Under the pieces are notes generated by a model that was not told the DNA's origin, searched no databases, and was given only the letters and a program-made list of their open reading frames with translations. Below, in pieces: positions 17,031-24,034 of a stretch of 64,000 nucleotides of DNA. Origin of the DNA: Streptomyces sp. YIM 130001 (lineage in GTDB: Bacteria; Actinomycetota; Actinomycetes; Streptomycetales; Streptomycetaceae); contig NZ_KZ984553.1 of the NCBI RefSeq assembly GCF_003574445.1, forward strand, positions 186,001-250,000, in the 5' to 3' direction. The translations under genes and the position numbers were made by a program. Positions within the stretch are counted from its first letter, which is position 1, and each line of letters begins with the position of its first letter.

Positions 17031-17687
17031 ATGACGACGACGACCTATCCCCAGGGGACCATCGAGGCGTTCCGCGGTATCGCCACCGCGTCGGTCGCCG
17101 ACGCAGTGGAGCAGACAGGTGCCCGCGGGTACCTCTCGGGCACCATCAGGCAGATCCTGCCGGGCAAGCTGGTCGGCCCGGCGGTGACCGTCCAGGAGGT
17201 GCCGTCCCACGAGCCGGAGCCGCCCCATCACGCGCTGCGGGCCATCGACGAGTCCGCGCCGGGCAGCGTGATCTGCATCGCCGCCGGAGGGGCGGACGTG
17301 GCCGTGTGGGGCGGTCTGATGTCCGCCGGAGCGGTGGCCAACCAGGTCGCGGGCGCCGTTCTCGACGCGGGCGTACGGGATGTCGAGGAGATCCGACGCG
17401 ACTACCCGCAGCTGCCCGTGTACGCCTGCGGCAGCGTTCCGGCGACCACCGTCGGCCGCTACCGCACGGTGTCCTGCAACGAGCCGGTGGTGATCGGCGG
17501 TGTTCCGGTACGCCCCGGCGACCTGATCGTCGCCGACACCGACGGAGTGGTGTGCGTCCCCGCGGACCGGGTCGCCGAAGTCCTGGTCACCGCGCAGGAG
17601 ATCGAGCGGCGCGAGCGCGAACAGACCGTCCTCATCACCGAGTCGGGCTCACTGCGCGACGGACTCGAGAAGTACAACCGGATCTGA
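17031..17687 (+). CDS. RraA-family protein, putative class II pyruvate aldolase
   Basis: A 218-residue RraA-fold protein. Signature features are the glycine-rich AAGGADVAVWGGLMSAGA and GAVLDAGVRDVEEI, where R116 and D117 are the conserved substrate/metal pair of the HMG/CHA aldolase family. That family cleaves 4-hydroxy-2-oxo acids to pyruvate with a divalent metal; other members (RraA proper) bind RNase E, and others are of unknown use. A KDG kinase gene follows after 10 bases, while no Eda-type KDPG aldolase is visible in the window, so this protein could supply the aldol-cleavage step. ATG 17031, with GGGAG upstream, opens a tight operon running to 25699. Confidence 0.85.
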   Translation: MTTTTYPQGTIEAFRGIATASVADAVEQTGARGYLSGTIRQILPGKLVGPAVTVQEVPSHEPEPPHHALRAIDESAPGSVICIAAGGADVAVWGGLMSAGAVANQVAGAVLDAGVRDVEEIRRDYPQLPVYACGSVPATTVGRYRTVSCNEPVVIGGVPVRPGDLIVADTDGVVCVPADRVAEVLVTAQEIERREREQTVLITESGSLRDGLEKYNRI

Positions 17688-17697
17688 GGAGGGGCCC

Positions 17698-18669
17698 ATG
17701 GACGTCCTGGCGATGGGTGAGCCGCTTCTGGAGTTCAACGCACGGACCGAGGCGGGCGGACGGGTCGGCGCCTCGGACTCCTTCGCCGTCGGGTACGGCG
17801 GCGACACCTCCAACTTCCTTGTGGCAGCACAGCGTTCGGGTGCCCGCACGGGATATGTCACGCGCATCGGCGACGACGAGTTCGGTGACGCCCTCGCGGG
17901 TCTGTGGCAGCGGGAGGGCGTGGACACCCGCCATGTCGTCCGGGAGGCCGGCGGGCGTACCGGTGTCTACTTCATCTCCAGGACACCGGCAGAGAGCCGG
18001 TTCACCTACTACCGCGCCGGCTCGCCCGCCACCCGGCTGACCCCGGGAGACGTGCCGGAGGAGTCCGTCGGCGGCGCACGTCTGCTGCATCTCACGGGTA
18101 TCACCCAGGCGATCAGCACCTCGGCGTGCGATACGGCGTTCCGCGCCATGGAAGTCGCCCGCGGCAGCGGGACGCAGATCAGTTACGACCCGAACCACCG
18201 TGCGGCGCTCTGGCCCGTCGAGCGAGCCCGCGCGGTGATGCTGCGCAGCATCGAGCTGTGCGACATCGCGCTGCCGAATCTGGCGGAGGGACGGATGCTC
18301 ACCGGGACGGACGATCCGGAGGACGTGCTCGCCGCACTGGTGCGGCGCGGACCGTCGACCGTGGTCCTGAAGATGGGCGAGCAGGGTGCGTTGCTGGCCC
18401 ACGAGGGCGAGGTCACCCGCATCGCGCCGTACACCGTGGACGCGGTGGATCCCTCCGGGGCCGGCGACACGTTCGACGGTGCGTTCACGGCCCGCCTGCT
18501 CGACGGGGAGAAGCCGCTGCCGGCCGCCCGTTACGCGGCCGTGGCCGCCGCACTGACCACCACAGGGGCAGGCGCGGTCCTGCCCATTCCGCACCGGGCG
18601 GACGTCGACGCCGTGCTGTCCGCAGGCGCCGCACCGTCCGGAGACAGGGACCAGCCACCAGCCAGGTAA
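17698..18669 (+). CDS. PfkB-family sugar kinase, KDG kinase-like
   Basis: A 323-residue ribokinase-fold kinase. The first PfkB signature GGDTSNFLVAAQRSG lies near residue 40 and the second, DAVDPSGAGDTFDGAF, contains the catalytic base D257 and the anion-hole glycines. The start MGEPLLEFN and the DPNHRAALW motif are as in 2-keto-3-deoxygluconate kinases. It would phosphorylate KDG or a related 2-keto-3-deoxy sugar acid to the KDPG-type ester. ATG with a strong GGAGG site; it sits between the RraA gene and the ABC importer in one operon. Other sugar substrates cannot be excluded. Confidence 0.85.
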   Translation: MDVLAMGEPLLEFNARTEAGGRVGASDSFAVGYGGDTSNFLVAAQRSGARTGYVTRIGDDEFGDALAGLWQREGVDTRHVVREAGGRTGVYFISRTPAESRFTYYRAGSPATRLTPGDVPEESVGGARLLHLTGITQAISTSACDTAFRAMEVARGSGTQISYDPNHRAALWPVERARAVMLRSIELCDIALPNLAEGRMLTGTDDPEDVLAALVRRGPSTVVLKMGEQGALLAHEGEVTRIAPYTVDAVDPSGAGDTFDGAFTARLLDGEKPLPAARYAAVAAALTTTGAGAVLPIPHRADVDAVLSAGAAPSGDRDQPPAR

Positions 18670-18686
18670 GCCATAGGAGATGAGTC

Positions 18687-19820
18687 ATGTCTCGCTCGAA
18701 ACGCCACATCGTGGTGGCGGCATGCGCGGGCCTGTTGCTGCTCGCAGGGTGCTCCGACGGGTCGACGGTCGACGACGACGTCGGCGGGGCCGGAGGTGCC
18801 GCGCCGACCAAGGTCTCCGCGGGCTATGTGTCGGCGATCGACCAGATCGGCCTGCCGGCCGGGGTCGAGGCGGGCTACTTCGACGAACAGAGCCTCGACG
18901 TCAAGCTGGCGGATCCGTATGCGACCGGGGTGGACGCACTCAACGCGCTGCAGGCCGGCGAGGTCGACTTCGTACAGGTCGGAACGCCGGCGATCGCGGC
19001 GGCACAGAAGGGCATCGACCTCACCCTGGTGGGCAACTACACGGGATCGTCCACTCAGCGCAGTATCGACGAGACGATGGCTGTGGTGGCGGGCCCGGGA
19101 GCGGGCGTGGACGGCAAGGACCTCAAGACGCTGAAGGGCAAGCGCATCGGCGTATCGGAGGGCTCCATCAACCACCTCTACCTGCTCGGGCTGCTCAAGA
19201 AGGCGGGACTCGAGGCCGACGACGTGAAGATCGTCAATACCGAGCCACCGGATCTGGCGGTCGCGCTCAAGACCGGCGGGATCGATGCCGCGATCGTCTG
19301 GGACCCCTTCCCGATCACCGCGGTCAAGCAGGTCGAAGGCGCCAAGGAGGTTCTGCGGGGCGGCGGTTACATCCCGTTCGTGGGCTATCTCGTCACGACA
19401 CGCGAGTTCGCCGAGAAGAACCCCGCTCTCGTCGAGCGGTTCCTCACCGCGCGGGCGCAGACCGATCAGTGGATGCGTGAGAACCCGGACGACGCGGCCG
19501 ATTCCGCGACCCGCTGGCTGCCGGGGACCGACAAGGCGGTCGCCGAGAAGGCGATGAAGTACAACGTCAAACAGCTCGACCCGCGCTTCTCGGCCTGCAA
19601 CTTCCTCGCCCTGGACACCCTCGCCGGACTGCTGGCCGAACAGGGCGCCGTGAAATCCGGGTTCGACGTCAACAAGTACTTCGACCCGGCGCCGATCCTG
19701 AAGGTGATGGACGAGAACCCGGATCTCTTCAAGGACCTGCCCGCCGTCCCCGAGTCCGCGGCCCTCGACACCGACTACACCTTCGACCGCACGACCGCTG
19801 CGAAGGCGTGCCCGTCATGA
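18687..19820 (+). CDS. NitT/TauT-type ABC transporter substrate-binding lipoprotein
   Basis: A 377-residue lipoprotein with lipobox LLAGC (C22) after a basic, hydrophobic signal. The mature part has the two-lobe fold of the SsuA/TauA/ThiY class: SAGYVSAIDQIGLPAGVEAG near the start, LQAGEVDFVQVGTPAIAAA, and a LKGKRIGVSEGS strand. This class normally binds nitrate, sulfonates, taurine, aromatic acids or thiamine precursors, that is small anions, so uptake of an acidic sugar derivative or its cleavage product would be a new use. AGGAGA site. Its stop overlaps the first permease start (ATGA). Confidence 0.88.
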   Translation: MSRSKRHIVVAACAGLLLLAGCSDGSTVDDDVGGAGGAAPTKVSAGYVSAIDQIGLPAGVEAGYFDEQSLDVKLADPYATGVDALNALQAGEVDFVQVGTPAIAAAQKGIDLTLVGNYTGSSTQRSIDETMAVVAGPGAGVDGKDLKTLKGKRIGVSEGSINHLYLLGLLKKAGLEADDVKIVNTEPPDLAVALKTGGIDAAIVWDPFPITAVKQVEGAKEVLRGGGYIPFVGYLVTTREFAEKNPALVERFLTARAQTDQWMRENPDDAADSATRWLPGTDKAVAEKAMKYNVKQLDPRFSACNFLALDTLAGLLAEQGAVKSGFDVNKYFDPAPILKVMDENPDLFKDLPAVPESAALDTDYTFDRTTAAKACPS

Positions 19821-20629
19821 CGGCGCGGGCCGGACGCCCGGGCACCGGGGTCGCGGCGCGGAGCATCTCGGCCGCGTGGTTCATCGGGCCCCTCGCGGCG
19901 CTCGTCGTGGTCTGGGCGGTGGTGGTGTCGGCGTCCGGGGCCCCGATGCGGGTCTTCCCCGGCGTCGGGGACGTGGCGGCGGCGCTCGGGGACATGTGGG
20001 CGAGTGGTGATCTGTTCCGTCATCTGGGCGCCAGCCTCGGACGGATGGGGGTCGGCATCGCCCTGGCCCTGGTCACCGCACTGCCCTTCGGGATCGCGCT
20101 GGGCGCGAGCGCCGCGCTGTCCGCGTTCTTCACGCCGCTGCTGCGCTTCTCCGTCGCGTTGGCGGGCATCGCGTGGATCCCGATCGCCACGCTCTGGTTC
20201 GGGTACGGCGACCGGGCGGTCGTATTCATCGTCTGGAACGCGATGTTCTTCGCCCTGACGTACAACGCGATGCTCGGCGTCCGGCAGATCCCCACCCAAC
20301 TCCTGCGTGCTGCACGGAGCATGGGCGCGAGCCGGTCGCGGATGTTCTGGGAGATCCTGCTGCCGGGCGCCCTGCCGAGTCTGGTGACCGGACTGCGGGT
20401 CGGGCTCGGGTACGGCTGGCGGGGCCTGGTCGCGGCCGAGATCATCGCGAGCAACGCAGGTCTCGGCTATGCCCTGTTCCAGGCCCAGAAGTATTTCCGG
20501 ACCGACGTGATCATCGCGTCGATGGTGATCATCGGAGTGCTCTGGCTGCTCATGGACCGGCTCCTGCTCGCCCCGCTCGAGCGGCGCACGGTCGAGCGGT
20601 GGGGCATGACGGGGGTGGACAAGTCATGA
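19817..20629 (+). CDS. ABC transporter permease (SsuC/TauC type), first
   Basis: A 270-residue inner-membrane permease with about six hydrophobic segments. The cytoplasmic coupling loop reads LRAARSMGASRSRMFWEILLPGALPSL, which has the EAA-loop pattern of binding-protein-dependent permeases. I chose ATG 19817, which overlaps the preceding stop (ATGA), over a GTG three codons earlier. The next gene is a homologous permease with its own ATGA overlap, so the importer uses a heterodimeric membrane part. SsuC-type importers usually have a single permease gene, making the pair less common. Confidence 0.88.
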   Translation: MTARAGRPGTGVAARSISAAWFIGPLAALVVVWAVVVSASGAPMRVFPGVGDVAAALGDMWASGDLFRHLGASLGRMGVGIALALVTALPFGIALGASAALSAFFTPLLRFSVALAGIAWIPIATLWFGYGDRAVVFIVWNAMFFALTYNAMLGVRQIPTQLLRAARSMGASRSRMFWEILLPGALPSLVTGLRVGLGYGWRGLVAAEIIASNAGLGYALFQAQKYFRTDVIIASMVIIGVLWLLMDRLLLAPLERRTVERWGMTGVDKS

Positions 20630-21513
20630 CGTCGACCGTCTTCTCCGCCGGGAAGCGGACCGGGGCCGGCGGGCCGGACGACCGGAACCTCGTGAAGAGG
20701 CGCCCGGGCAGAGTCCGGCGGACGTGGCTGTGGTGCACACGCCGGAGCGCGTTCCGCACGCTCGGGCCGTTCGTGCCCGTGGTCGCGCTGTGGTGGCTGC
20801 TCGCGGACCTCGAGGTGTTCCCCGAGTCGTTCTTCGTGAGTCCGCCCACCGTGGTCGCCGAGTTCGGTGACCTGCTGCGCAAGGGCGTGCTGCCCGGATA
20901 TCTCTCGGACTCGCTGACGCGGCTCGCGTACGGCGTCGGCTTCGGGCTGCTCATCGGGCTGCCGATGGGCTTCGTCGTGGCGATGTTCGCGCGGATCCGG
21001 CGCTTTTGCTGGCCGGTTCTGCTGTTCTTCCAGGCGATCGCGGACATCGCGTGGCTGCCGATCGTGATCGTCTGGTTCGGCTTCAGCCTGACCGCCGTGA
21101 CCTTCGTGATCGTCTACACGATCGTCTTCCCGCTGATGCTGAGCGTCGTCGCGGGAGTCGAGCAGGTCCCGCGCGAACTGGTGCGGGCGGCGCGGAGCCT
21201 GGGCGCGAGCCCGCTGAGAGTGTTCTTCGAAGTGATCGTTCCCGGCGCTCTGCCGTCCGTCGCGGGCGGCGTACGCACGGGCCTCGGTTACGGCTGGCGG
21301 GCCCTGGTGGCCGCCGAGATCATCGTCGGCACCAGCGGGGTCGGCTTCATGATGTTCGACGCCCGCAGGGTCGGCGACATCAGCCAGGTCTTCCTCGGCA
21401 TGGTGGTGCTCGGAACGCTCTGGTACGCCCTCGACGCGCTGGTCCTGGCGCCGTTCGAGCGGGCCACGGTCGAACGGTGGGGGTTGGTACGGCGGATGGA
21501 GGCCGACGGATGA
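20626..21513 (+). CDS. ABC transporter permease (SsuC/TauC type), second
   Basis: A 295-residue permease with an N-terminal cytoplasmic extension of about 45 residues before the first membrane segment (FVPVVALWWLLADLEVF). The coupling loop LVRAARSLGASPLRVFFEVI and the ending GYGWRALVAAEIIVGTSGVG closely parallel the preceding permease, pointing to an old duplication. ATG 20626 overlaps the previous stop by four bases, and its own stop overlaps the ATPase start the same way. It forms the second half of the membrane channel. Confidence 0.88.
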   Translation: MTSTVFSAGKRTGAGGPDDRNLVKRRPGRVRRTWLWCTRRSAFRTLGPFVPVVALWWLLADLEVFPESFFVSPPTVVAEFGDLLRKGVLPGYLSDSLTRLAYGVGFGLLIGLPMGFVVAMFARIRRFCWPVLLFFQAIADIAWLPIVIVWFGFSLTAVTFVIVYTIVFPLMLSVVAGVEQVPRELVRAARSLGASPLRVFFEVIVPGALPSVAGGVRTGLGYGWRALVAAEIIVGTSGVGFMMFDARRVGDISQVFLGMVVLGTLWYALDALVLAPFERATVERWGLVRRMEADG

Positions 21514-22307
21514 ACGCACTGGAGATCAGCCAGCTCAGCAAGTCCTACGTCGATGCGTACACCGGGGAGGAGATCACCGCCGTCGGTGACGTGTCGTTCA
21601 GCGTCGCCGAGGGCGAGTTCGTGTCGATCCTCGGGCCCAGCGGCTGCGGCAAGACCACGGTCCTCAACATCATCGCCGGCTTCGTGCGGAGCACCGGCGG
21701 CTCGGCCGTCGTCGACGGGCGCCCGGTCGAGGGGCCCGGGCCCGATCGCGGTGTCGTGTTCCAGAGCCATGCGCTGTTCCCGTGGAAGACGGTGCTCGGC
21801 AATGTCGTCTTCGGCCTGCGCATGCGCGGTGTCCCGCGTGCCGAACGCGACGCTCGGGGACTGGAGTTCCTGGAGCTCGTAGGGCTGAGCGGCTTCGAGA
21901 CCAAGTACCCGCACGAGCTGTCCGGCGGCATGCAGCAGCGCCTCGGGGTGGCGCGGGTGCTCGCCAGCGAGCCGGCGCTGATGCTGATGGACGAACCGTT
22001 CGCCAGCATCGACGCCCAGACGCGCCGCAAGCTGCAGGAGGACCTGACGGACATCGTCGAGCAGCGGCACCCGACGGTCTTCTTCGTCACCCACGACGTC
22101 GACGAGGCGGTGTTCCTCTCCGACCGGATCGTGGTGCTGTCGGGCCGGCCGAGCCGGGTGCACGAGATCGTGGAGGTCGACCTGCCCAGGCCCCGCTCGT
22201 GGCGTACGGCCGCGGAACTCCCCCAGTTCCGCGCCACCGCCAACCGGGTCAACGAGCTGCTCGCGGGAGATGAGGACCATGCGCACCCGGTCGACGCTTC
22301 CTCGTAG
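21510..22307 (+). CDS. ABC transporter ATP-binding protein (NitT/TauT type)
   Basis: A 265-residue ABC ATPase. Walker A GPSGCGKTTVL, Q-loop FQSHALFPWKTVLGN, signature LSGGMQQRLGVARVLA, Walker B LMLMDEPFASIDA and the switch histidine in FFVTHDVDEAVFLSD are all present and intact. It would energise the two permeases. ATG 21510 overlaps the permease stop. Its last 29 bases overlap the following small membrane-protein gene, so translation is probably coupled through the whole importer. Confidence 0.92.
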   Translation: MNALEISQLSKSYVDAYTGEEITAVGDVSFSVAEGEFVSILGPSGCGKTTVLNIIAGFVRSTGGSAVVDGRPVEGPGPDRGVVFQSHALFPWKTVLGNVVFGLRMRGVPRAERDARGLEFLELVGLSGFETKYPHELSGGMQQRLGVARVLASEPALMLMDEPFASIDAQTRRKLQEDLTDIVEQRHPTVFFVTHDVDEAVFLSDRIVVLSGRPSRVHEIVEVDLPRPRSWRTAAELPQFRATANRVNELLAGDEDHAHPVDASS

Positions 22308-22638
22308 GGCGGCGAAGAGCCCCACCGTCCGCAAGATCGCCTTCGTGATCCTGCTGGTCGTCGCCTATCAGATCTGGCTGAGCGTGCAGACGATCGGGAA
22401 GGTCGATGCAGGCGTGGGCGAGGTCCGCGACCCTCGTGGGCGGTTCTCCGCAGATGTCGAACTCGGCTTCCCGCCCGAGCGGTACCACATCCTCCAGCTG
22501 CAGAAGCACGGCCGCATCGCCGGGACCGACGGCAACGTGGTGCATCTGCGGGGCGTGGCCGAGGCGGGCGTGGACGCGCTGGCGCGCGAGTACTGGATCG
22601 AGCACATCGACACCCCGGCGAAGCCCTCCGGGCGCTGA
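22279..22638 (+). CDS. small single-pass membrane protein of the importer operon
   Basis: A 119-residue protein I do not recognise. After a basic start (MRTRSTLPRRAAKSPTVRK) comes one membrane segment, IAFVILLVVAYQIWLSVQTI, then about 80 residues predicted to lie outside the membrane (DVELGFPPERYHILQLQKHG, VVHLRGVAEAGVDALAREYW). Start at 22279 is preferred (GGGAGA eight bases upstream); an in-frame ATG at 22270 is the alternative. It begins inside the ATPase gene and so is part of the importer unit. It could be an accessory subunit, or an anchor for the exported enzymes encoded next to it. Function unknown. Confidence 0.7.
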   Translation: MRTRSTLPRRAAKSPTVRKIAFVILLVVAYQIWLSVQTIGKVDAGVGEVRDPRGRFSADVELGFPPERYHILQLQKHGRIAGTDGNVVHLRGVAEAGVDALAREYWIEHIDTPAKPSGR

Positions 22639-22640
22639 TC

Positions 22641-22708
22641 CGCACACCTGCCCGGGCCGCACACCTGCCCGGGCCGCATACCGACCCGAACCGCACGCTG
22701 ACCCGAAC
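22641..22708. repeat. four 17-bp tandem repeats
   Basis: Four head-to-tail 17-base units fill most of the gap before the Tat-signal dehydratase: 22641-22657 and 22658-22674 are identical (CGCACACCTGCCCGGGC), 22675-22691 is CGCATACCGACCCGAAC and 22692-22708 is CGCACGCTGACCCGAAC. A short GGCGCGC/GCGCGCC hairpin follows at 22710-22726. Iterated operator, mRNA element or slippage product are all possible. Confidence 0.85.
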
Positions 22709-22751
22709 CGGCGCGCACGGCGCGCCGTGACTACCGGAAAGGCTCCTACCG

Positions 22752-24017
22752 ATGACCGATGAACAGTGGGACGGCAGTTCACGCCGCTCCTTCCTCAAGC
22801 GCGGCTCGACCGGCGCCGCGGCAGCGGCACTCGCGGTGTCCTCGGGCGCCTTCGCCGCCGGCACCGCCTCCGCCTCCTCCCCGGCCCGGGCCGCCGGCGC
22901 CGATGGTGCACCGTTCCCGCAGCTGAACTGGCCCGAAGAAGTACGGGAGGGAGCGGCGACACCCAAGCTGTGCCAGTGGATGTCCCGCAACCCCGACGAG
23001 GCCACGGTCCGCCGCTGGCGCCAGGCCGGCGTCACGGGCGCGTTGGTCACCGACACACCCGAAGTGCCGTGGAATGCGGCCGAGTTGATGAAGGACCGCA
23101 AGCGCCTCGAGGACCGGGGCATGCATGTCACCGCCTACCTCATCAGCGCCCCCGACTCCGTCGTACGCGGCGAGGACGGCCGCGACCGGGCGATCGAGGA
23201 CATCAAGACCTCGCTGCGCGCGGCCGGGCGGGCCGGGATCCCGGTCGTCGAATACAACTGGTACGTCCACCGCCTGATGGAGGGCTACTACGAGGAGCTC
23301 GACACCACCGACCGGATCGGCGCCGGCCACACGGCCTTCGACCTGGACCGCGAGGTGGACGGCGTCAAGGTGCGTGACCTGCCGCGCCCCGAGGGCGTGC
23401 CCGCCTTCACCCGCGAGGAACTGTGGGAGCACTACGAGCACTTCCTGCGGGAGGTGATGCCGGTCGCCGAGGAGGCGGGCGTACGGATGGCCGTTCACCC
23501 CAACGACCCGCCGGCGGCGGTCAGTCGGGGCAACCCGCAGATCCTCGGATCGGTCGACGACTGGCGGCGCATGGTGGAGACGGTCGACAGCCCGTCGAAC
23601 GGGATGACCGTGCACGCCGGAGTGACCGCGGAAGTCGGCTTCGACCCGGTCGAGTTCCTGCGCTGGATGTGCGCCAAGGACCGCGTCAACCACATCCACT
23701 ACCGCAATGTCCGCGTGGACGAGCCCCGGGTGAAGTACGCGGAGGTCTTCCCCGACACCGGTGACTCCGACATGTTCGGCTTCATGCGCCAGCTGGTCCG
23801 CGCGGGCTACACCCGGGGCGTGCTCGCCGAGCACCCGCGCGCTCTCGACTTCGACCGTGAGAACGGGTCGATCGAGGACAACCAGTACAAGGATGTCGGC
23901 GGGGGCGGGCACGGCGGCGAGCTCTACGACACCGGGTACGCCCGCGCCATGATGCAGGCGGCTCTGATCATGGAGCAGGGCCGGACGGGCGGTCACCACG
24001 GCCGTACCGTCAACTGA
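22752..24017 (+). CDS. Tat-exported mannonate-dehydratase-like TIM-barrel protein
   Basis: A 421-residue protein. Residues 10-16 are SRRSFLK, a perfect twin-arginine consensus, followed by an alanine-rich hydrophobic stretch and AxA-type cleavage sites near 40-50. The mature part resembles mannonate dehydratase (UxuA): RMAVHPNDPP (H249), VNHIHYRNV (H314, H316) and GVLAEHPRAL (H361). UxuA dehydrates mannonate to KDG in the cytoplasm and, as I recall, uses a Cys in a FCTG motif as a metal ligand; the matching place here is TVHAG with H288. An exported member of this family is unexpected. It could be a dehydratase with a changed metal site or an isomerase of the same fold. The chaperonin-like gene follows after 17 bases. 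Confidence 0.78.
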   Translation: MTDEQWDGSSRRSFLKRGSTGAAAAALAVSSGAFAAGTASASSPARAAGADGAPFPQLNWPEEVREGAATPKLCQWMSRNPDEATVRRWRQAGVTGALVTDTPEVPWNAAELMKDRKRLEDRGMHVTAYLISAPDSVVRGEDGRDRAIEDIKTSLRAAGRAGIPVVEYNWYVHRLMEGYYEELDTTDRIGAGHTAFDLDREVDGVKVRDLPRPEGVPAFTREELWEHYEHFLREVMPVAEEAGVRMAVHPNDPPAAVSRGNPQILGSVDDWRRMVETVDSPSNGMTVHAGVTAEVGFDPVEFLRWMCAKDRVNHIHYRNVRVDEPRVKYAEVFPDTGDSDMFGFMRQLVRAGYTRGVLAEHPRALDFDRENGSIEDNQYKDVGGGGHGGELYDTGYARAMMQAALIMEQGRTGGHHGRTVN

Positions 24018-24034
24018 CCGGCGGGGCACGGCAG

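Noticed and set aside
22641..22708. CRISPR array
   Set aside because: The units are contiguous 17-mers without spacers, only four copies, and no cas genes are present.
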